A stretch of 36,620 bases of DNA from Nitrospirota bacterium (lineage in GTDB: Bacteria; Nitrospirota; Nitrospiria; Nitrospirales; UBA8639), in NCBI GenBank assembly GCA_003695915.1, contig RFGF01000053.1, forward strand, positions 1 through 36,620, written 5' to 3'. Below the pieces are notes generated by a model, which was not told where the DNA came from, made no database searches, and saw only the letters and a list, made by a program, of their open reading frames with translations. This document shows positions 32,874 through 36,620 of the stretch, in pieces; positions within the stretch are counted from its first letter, which is position 1, and each line of letters starts with the position of its first letter. Made by a program: the position numbers and the translations under genes.

Positions 32874-33782
32874 ATGAGTCTGGAACGTATAAAAATAGCA
32901 CCTGAGTTATACGACATCATGCCCCCTGAATATCAGGATCTCGTGCAACGTGCGACATATGGCAAAGAGTCGAGAGGATGGAAGGATATTGGGACGACCA
33001 AAGAGTTGATCGAGGAGCATTCTCTTTGCGCTGGCTGTCCGGAGTCTATGGCCTTTCGGTATATTCTGGCTTCTCTGCCGAACCCCGAAGATACCGTAAT
33101 GGTAGGCTCGACGGGATGCACCAGCTTGGTCTTTCCCCATGTGGCCGTGCATAATATTCACTCGCTTTTTGGGAATCAGAACGCGGTTGCTTCTGGATTA
33201 AAGCGAGCATTGGCGCTTCGCTTCCCTGGGCGAATCAAGGATGTGGTGGTTCTTGCAGGCGATGGGGCGACGGTCGATATCGGCTTGGATATGACGCTTC
33301 AATCCTGGTTCCGACAAGAAAAATTCACGACCATTTGCTTTGATAACGAACTGTATGCCAATACCGGAGGCCAGGAAAGCGGATTAATGCAAAAAGGATT
33401 TGTTGCAAAAATGGCACCGGTAGGCAAAACGTTTGAAAAAGTGCGCTTGCCCGAAATTGCTCGTGAATCTGGGTGTCATTATGTGGTCAATTGTACGGTC
33501 AGCAAACCCAATCTTGTTGAAAAAGTTGTGAAAAATGCCGTATACGTGGCCAGAGAAATAGGACCGACCTATATTCAATTTTATACACCATGCATTTTGG
33601 AGATCGGGAAAAACAGCATGGAAGGTCTCCAAGAAATGCGGGATGCGGAAAAGCCTAACGAGCGCTTTGCCTATAAAGAATATGTCAGCGATGCGGCCAA
33701 AGAACTCTTAGCGGAAATTGCCGCCAAGGAAAAGGAAAGAAAAGCAGCGGCTAAAAAACAATTGGCTGGGCAGAACGCTTGA
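32874..33782 (+). CDS. porB: 2-oxoacid:ferredoxin oxidoreductase, beta subunit (thiamine diphosphate-binding)
   Basis: The beta chain binds thiamine diphosphate and the catalytic [4Fe-4S] cluster. The cluster ligands appear as CAGCPE near residue 52, GSTGCTS, and a later Cys in FYTPCILE. The ThDP/Mg motif is VVLAGDGATVDIG followed by the Asn-containing FDNELYANTGGQ. The conserved LFGNQNAVASGLKRAL follows the proximal cluster motif. The protein is 302 residues with a Lys/Ala-rich tail (AAKEKERKAAAKKQLAGQ). AAGGAG precedes the ATG. It forms the catalytic dimer with the alpha chain. Confidence 0.9.
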   Translation: MSLERIKIAPELYDIMPPEYQDLVQRATYGKESRGWKDIGTTKELIEEHSLCAGCPESMAFRYILASLPNPEDTVMVGSTGCTSLVFPHVAVHNIHSLFGNQNAVASGLKRALALRFPGRIKDVVVLAGDGATVDIGLDMTLQSWFRQEKFTTICFDNELYANTGGQESGLMQKGFVAKMAPVGKTFEKVRLPEIARESGCHYVVNCTVSKPNLVEKVVKNAVYVAREIGPTYIQFYTPCILEIGKNSMEGLQEMRDAEKPNERFAYKEYVSDAAKELLAEIAAKEKERKAAAKKQLAGQNA

Positions 33783-33825
33783 TTGAACATTTGCGCGAAG
33801 CCTAAAGAGCGCAAGGGGGAGAATT

Positions 33826-34527
33826 ATGATAAAGCGACGGCTCAATATTCGGATGTCCGGGCTTGGAGGCCAAGGGGCAGTGACGGCAGCGCATGTTTTG
33901 GCAATGGCGGCGGCAAAAGACGGAAAATACGCGATTTCCAATCCATTTTTTGGCGCAGAAAAACGGATGGCCCCTGCAGAAAGCTATTGTCGTATCGGCG
34001 TGTATCGAATCTATGATCGTGGAGAACTTGTCTATCCCGATGTCATTGAAGTGTTTCACCCCCAAGTCATCACAATGGGGAAAAGTTATACCATGCCGTT
34101 TTATTCGGGCATTAAAGAAAATGGGCTCGTCATCATCAATTCAGAGGTTCCACTGCTTTCAGACGAAGATGTCAAGCGACTGAAGGACTTGAATGTGGCG
34201 GTGTTTTATATTCCTGGCACACAAATCGCGTTAGAAATCGCAGGGACCGAATTATCGACGAACATGACCATGATCGGATCGGTGGCCGGCATCACCAAAT
34301 GTGTCTCGCTCCAGGCCTTGGATCTAGCCCTGCAGGAGCGGTTTGGGAAAAAATTCGTGGCCTCTGGAGGAACGGCGACATTGGATGAAGCGATTAAGAA
34401 AAAATTCGCCAAAAAAGAAATGCTGCTCAAGAAAAACCTCGAAACAGTAACGCGGGCGTATAATATCGCGGCAGAATGGGCTGAAAAAAATAATGTGGAA
34501 TTATGTGTGGCTGAAGCCTCTGCATAA
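33826..34527 (+). CDS. porG: 2-oxoacid:ferredoxin oxidoreductase, gamma subunit
   Basis: The 233-residue protein matches the POR gamma domain: IRMSGLGGQGAVTAAHVLAMAAAKDG at the N terminus, then SNPFFGAEKRMAPAESYCRI and ALEIAGTELSTNMTMIGSVAGI. This subunit helps bind CoA and completes the heterotetramer core. It starts 43 bp after the beta gene behind GGGGGAG and is followed 29 bp later by the ferredoxin-like subunit. No unusual features. Confidence 0.9.
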   Translation: MIKRRLNIRMSGLGGQGAVTAAHVLAMAAAKDGKYAISNPFFGAEKRMAPAESYCRIGVYRIYDRGELVYPDVIEVFHPQVITMGKSYTMPFYSGIKENGLVIINSEVPLLSDEDVKRLKDLNVAVFYIPGTQIALEIAGTELSTNMTMIGSVAGITKCVSLQALDLALQERFGKKFVASGGTATLDEAIKKKFAKKEMLLKKNLETVTRAYNIAAEWAEKNNVELCVAEASA

Positions 34528-34556
34528 AAAATAAAAATAAAAAGGAAAGAGTTTGT

Positions 34557-34835
34557 ATGTATAATGTTGCACAAGTGATTGAAGAAAAATGCGTAGCCAA
34601 GAAGGGTTGCCGGCTGTGCATTATGTATTGTCCGGAAGCTAACTGTCTGGACCTCAACGTAGAAAAGATGGTGGCAGAGGTTAACATTAACCGCTGCAAG
34701 GGATGCGAGTTGTGTAAAGTCGTGTGCGATGCCGCTAAGCATCATGCAATTGAAATGGTGGCAGTAAGCGCTGATGGAAAATTGATGGACAAAGCCGGAG
34801 AGGCTGCTGCATTGGGACAGGCGTACCAAGGCTAG
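34557..34835 (+). CDS. porD: 2-oxoacid:ferredoxin oxidoreductase, ferredoxin-like delta subunit
   Basis: This 92-residue protein carries two [4Fe-4S] binding motifs that pass electrons between ferredoxin and the catalytic cluster. The second is regular: CKGCELCKVVC (Cx2Cx2Cx3C), although not followed by the usual Pro. The first, CVAKKGCRLCIMYCPE, has Cx5Cx2Cx3CP, so the first spacing is three residues longer than the usual Cx2C, and a fifth Cys follows in PEANC. The C-terminal tail (VSADGKLMDKAGEAAALGQA) is polar. It ends the five-gene operon. Confidence 0.85.
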   Translation: MYNVAQVIEEKCVAKKGCRLCIMYCPEANCLDLNVEKMVAEVNINRCKGCELCKVVCDAAKHHAIEMVAVSADGKLMDKAGEAAALGQAYQG

Positions 34836-34854
34836 TTTGAGCAAAGACGATCTC

Positions 34855-34907
34855 ACGGGCCCTTCGGCGCAACTATCAAAGGGATTGACGTCGTAGGGCC
34901 GTTTTTT
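34855..34907 (+). terminator. Probable terminator of the oxidoreductase operon
   Basis: ACGGGCCCT (34855-34863) can pair with AGGGCCGT (34895-34902) with one bulge, and six T residues follow at 34902-34907. The loop is long (about 31 nt) but contains smaller pairings. Its place, 20 bp after the last subunit gene and before an unrelated small gene, supports the call. Confidence 0.45.
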
Positions 34908-34951
34908 ATAGTTGAACAGAGTCTGCTGGTAAATTTGGGGACAAGAAGAAA

Positions 34952-35215
34952 ATGAGCGAAGAATTACGATGGCTCATGAACAGCATTGCCGAACAAATGG
35001 GACGGTTCCATGAACTGTTAGCGCAGCGAGCCGGTGAACTCGATGCTGCAGGAGCCGATCGCGCAACGGTCGCCAAGCTTGCTCAAGGAGCCGATGCGAT
35101 GAGAGATAGCGGAAATATTTATATATCCTGGGCCAAGCATTATGTAGTGTTAGCTGAAGGGAGTCCAGCGGAAAGCAGCGAAGATGAAGAAGGCTTAACG
35201 GATTTTGAATTCTAA
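34952..35215 (+). CDS. Small acidic protein of unknown function (87 aa)
   Basis: I do not recognise this protein. It is predicted to be mostly helical (LRWLMNSIAEQMGRFHELLAQ and DRATVAKLAQGADAMRDSGN), with an acidic C-terminal tail (SSEDEEGLTDFEF). It has no signal peptide, Cys or membrane segment. The ATG at 34952 follows an A/G-rich ribosome site (AAGAAGAAA). It sits between the oxidoreductase operon's terminator and the tRNA-Asn gene; it may be transcribed by read-through or from its own promoter. Confidence 0.55.
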   Translation: MSEELRWLMNSIAEQMGRFHELLAQRAGELDAAGADRATVAKLAQGADAMRDSGNIYISWAKHYVVLAEGSPAESSEDEEGLTDFEF

Positions 35216-35235
35216 TGTCTGAATTCTCAGGTCTA

Positions 35236-35263
35236 TTGATCTCGCGATGAAGTGTGGTATCAT
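35236..35263 (+). promoter_or_regulatory. Promoter of tRNA-Asn
   Basis: TTGATC (35236-35241) and TATCAT (35258-35263) are 16 bp apart. Transcription would start near 35270, about 30 bp before the mature tRNA 5' end. The good match and the location make this likely. Confidence 0.6.
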
Positions 35264-35299
35264 TGCTCGCCAGGTTTAAGCTCATCGATAACATCCGGT

Positions 35300-35375
35300 T
35301 CCCCGGTAGCTCAGTTGGTAGAGCGGTCGGCTGTTAACCGATTGGTCGCAAGTTCGAGTCTTGCCCGGGGAGCCA
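35300..35375 (+). tRNA. tRNA-Asn (anticodon GTT)
   Basis: The 76-nt gene folds as a standard cloverleaf. The acceptor stem is TCCCCGG with CCGGGGA, the D-arm contains AGCTCAGTTGGTAGAGC, and the anticodon stem GTCGG/CCGAT holds the loop CTGTTAA with anticodon GTT. The T-arm contains GTTCGAGTC, and the discriminator G is followed by an encoded CCA. It lies downstream of its own promoter and is followed by an intrinsic terminator at 35414-35445. Confidence 0.97.
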
Positions 35376-35413
35376 TTTTATTCCACAATCGACAACCTAA
35401 TCACTTGAACATC

Positions 35414-35445
35414 AGGCTTTGGAGGTGTTCCTTCAGAGCCTTTTT
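35414..35445 (+). terminator. Intrinsic terminator after tRNA-Asn
   Basis: AGGCTTTGGAGG (35414-35425) pairs over 12 bp, with two G-U pairs, with CCTTCAGAGCCT (35430-35441) around a TGTT loop; a run of five T follows from 35441. It stands between tRNA-Asn and the convergent histidine kinase gene. On the minus strand no T-run follows, so it acts for the tRNA transcript. Confidence 0.85.
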
Positions 35446-35499
35446 CATTGGATGAGTGAGCGAAGTTTTTCCCATTTCTGGGATAAACGAGAATCTCTC

Positions 35500-36620
35500 T
35501 CATAACACCACCTGAATAGGAATCGATTCTGGAAGCCAAATACCCACGGTCGTCCCTTTGCCTACCTCGCTGCGCAGTTGAATGTCCCCGCCATGCGCCT
35601 CAACGATATTGCGACAAATGGCCAGTCCCAGCCCGGTTCCATGCCCTTTTCCGAACGTGAAAAATGGCTCGAATACCCGGGAGAGAATGGCCGCCTCGAT
35701 TCCTTTTCCGTAATCATGCACGGTGATGAGCACGCCATTAGTTTGATGGGAGGATTGAGGGATTAGCCTGATGTCCAGACGACCTTTGGGCGGAAGAGCT
35801 TCAATGGCGTTTTGAAAGACATTCAGCATCACTTGTTTGATCTGATCACGATCCGCCTCTATATCTGGCACGTGATCCGAGATCGTCCAATTCACCGTGA
35901 TCGCTTTGTCGCGGATGGAACGATTGAGCAAAAGCAGTGTTTCCTTCAACAAATCGGGCAGTGAAAAAATGGTTGGCGCAAGTTCTCGGGGACGGGCATA
36001 GTCCACGACTTGATTGACGATTCGATCTAATCGTCGGGTCTCTCGCAAGATGGTGAGAAGATCCGCCCGCCACTCGTGTTCCTCCGGGATTTCTTCCAGC
36101 AAGAGTGAAGCGGTGGAGCCGATTCCGACCAAGGGGTTGCGAATTTCATGAGCGATGCCAGCGGCTACCTGTCCCAAGGTGGTCAGCCGCTCCGCACGGC
36201 TTAATTGTGCGCGCATTTGTTCCAATACAGTGATGTCCACATTAAAACCCTGGTAAACAAGAGGGAGAGTATGGGCATCATCGTGGATAGGAATGGCGCG
36301 GCTCAAAACTTTACGCACGGTGCCATCGGGATGGAGAAACCGAAAGATGCGCTCAAAGGTCACGCCTTGTTTGGCGGCAGATAGAAAAGCGTGATAGGTG
36401 GCATCGCGATCTTCTGGATGCACGGCCTCCCACATCCGCTCGGGGTCCGTGTCCGATTCCTGTTCACGACCGGCTAATTTCCAGTTTTCCCGATTGGAAA
36501 AAATGATCCGGCTATCGACAGCAGTAAAAATTCCGATGGGCGCGTGATCGACAATGCCGCGGTATTTCGCTTCGGATGCGGCTAAATTGGCATTCAGCAG
36601 GCGGAGTTCCTGTTCAGAAC
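35500..36620 (-). CDS. PAS-domain sensor histidine kinase (N terminus beyond right edge)
   Basis: The frame is open to the right edge and encodes at least 373 residues. A PAS/PAC domain begins SEAKYRGIVDHAPIGIFTAVDSRIIFSN and continues through MWEAVHPEDRDATYHAFLSA, FRFLHPDGTVRKVLSRAIPI and VYQGFNVDITVLEQ. The dimerisation/phosphoacceptor domain has His in GIAHEIRNPLVGIGSTASLL. The ATPase domain has the N box NVFQNAIEALPP, G1 VHDYGKGIEAAIL, an F box FEPFFTFGKGHGTGLGL and G2 GTGLGLAICRNIVEAHGG. No membrane segment is present in the visible part, so the input may be cytosolic; further domains may lie upstream. No response-regulator gene follows on the minus strand within the window (the tRNA lies next), so the partner is unknown. 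Confidence 0.9.
   Translation of the reverse strand, partial: SEQELRLLNANLAASEAKYRGIVDHAPIGIFTAVDSRIIFSNRENWKLAGREQESDTDPERMWEAVHPEDRDATYHAFLSAAKQGVTFERIFRFLHPDGTVRKVLSRAIPIHDDAHTLPLVYQGFNVDITVLEQMRAQLSRAERLTTLGQVAAGIAHEIRNPLVGIGSTASLLLEEIPEEHEWRADLLTILRETRRLDRIVNQVVDYARPRELAPTIFSLPDLLKETLLLLNRSIRDKAITVNWTISDHVPDIEADRDQIKQVMLNVFQNAIEALPPKGRLDIRLIPQSSHQTNGVLITVHDYGKGIEAAILSRVFEPFFTFGKGHGTGLGLAICRNIVEAHGGDIQLRSEVGKGTTVGIWLPESIPIQVVL

Noticed and set aside
1-36620. CRISPR array, prophage or dedicated defence island
   Set aside because: No regularly spaced identical repeats, phage structural genes or recognised defence gene sets were seen; the only mobile material is insertion-sequence debris in the first 4.6 kb.

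Overview
The window looks like a chromosomal piece of a chemolithoautotrophic bacterium of the Nitrospirota, most likely Nitrospira-like. Leptospirillum or Nitrospina relatives are the main alternatives. The basis is a reductive TCA (rTCA) gene set: two-gene ATP-citrate lyase (398 + 608 aa), a mitochondrial-type aconitase, NADP-type isocitrate dehydrogenase, a fumarate reductase-like pair, succinyl-CoA synthetase, and a separately placed multi-subunit 2-oxoacid:ferredoxin oxidoreductase. Base composition is near even G+C across the core genes, and visibly richer in G+C in the transposon zone at the left. No rRNA or species-level marker is present, so the taxonomic call is an inference from gene content.

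Layout. 1-4.6 kb is a graveyard of insertion sequences: an IS256-type C-terminal piece at the left edge, a putative lipoprotein gene, a decayed 1.2-kb IS3-family element with both inverted repeats, a left-truncated second IS3-family element that abuts it, and an IS256-type N-terminal piece interrupted by that second element. 4.8-8.5 kb carries housekeeping genes (surE, a DedA/YqaA-type membrane protein, cysS, rlmB-type methyltransferase). 8.5-12.5 kb holds a HTH-only LuxR-type regulator on the minus strand and a type IV pilus minor-pilin cluster (prepilin peptidase, FimT/GspH-, PilV-, PilW- and PilX-like). 12.7-24.0 kb is a single-direction rTCA block aclB-aclA-acn-icd-frdB-frdA-sucC-sucD. 24.3-30.6 kb has a STAS-domain protein, an M24B aminopeptidase, an unrecognised 101-aa protein, a TraB-family membrane protein, a small two-CxxC protein on the minus strand, a SIMPL-domain protein and a CobW-type GTPase. 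30.8-34.8 kb is a five-gene 2-oxoacid:ferredoxin oxidoreductase operon behind a good sigma-70-type promoter. 34.9-36.6 kb has a small unknown gene, tRNA-Asn(GTT) with its own promoter and terminator, and a PAS-type histidine kinase running off the right edge.

How the parts work together. The ferredoxin-dependent enzyme would carboxylate acetyl-CoA or succinyl-CoA; sucCD makes succinyl-CoA; frdAB would supply succinate from fumarate; icd and acn run towards citrate; aclBA cleaves citrate to acetyl-CoA and oxaloacetate. Malate dehydrogenase and fumarase are not in the window. The points most worth a second look are: the fumarate reductase pair, whose flavoprotein has Asn where the covalent-FAD His normally sits and lacks the usual C-terminal domain; strong intercistronic hairpins before the aconitase gene and before the oxidoreductase beta-subunit gene; EF-hand-like loops in two minor pilins; and the unusual composition of the five-gene oxidoreductase operon. 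I saw no CRISPR array, no prophage and no clear defence island. Start codons were adjusted where a better ribosome-binding site or family alignment pointed to an internal start.
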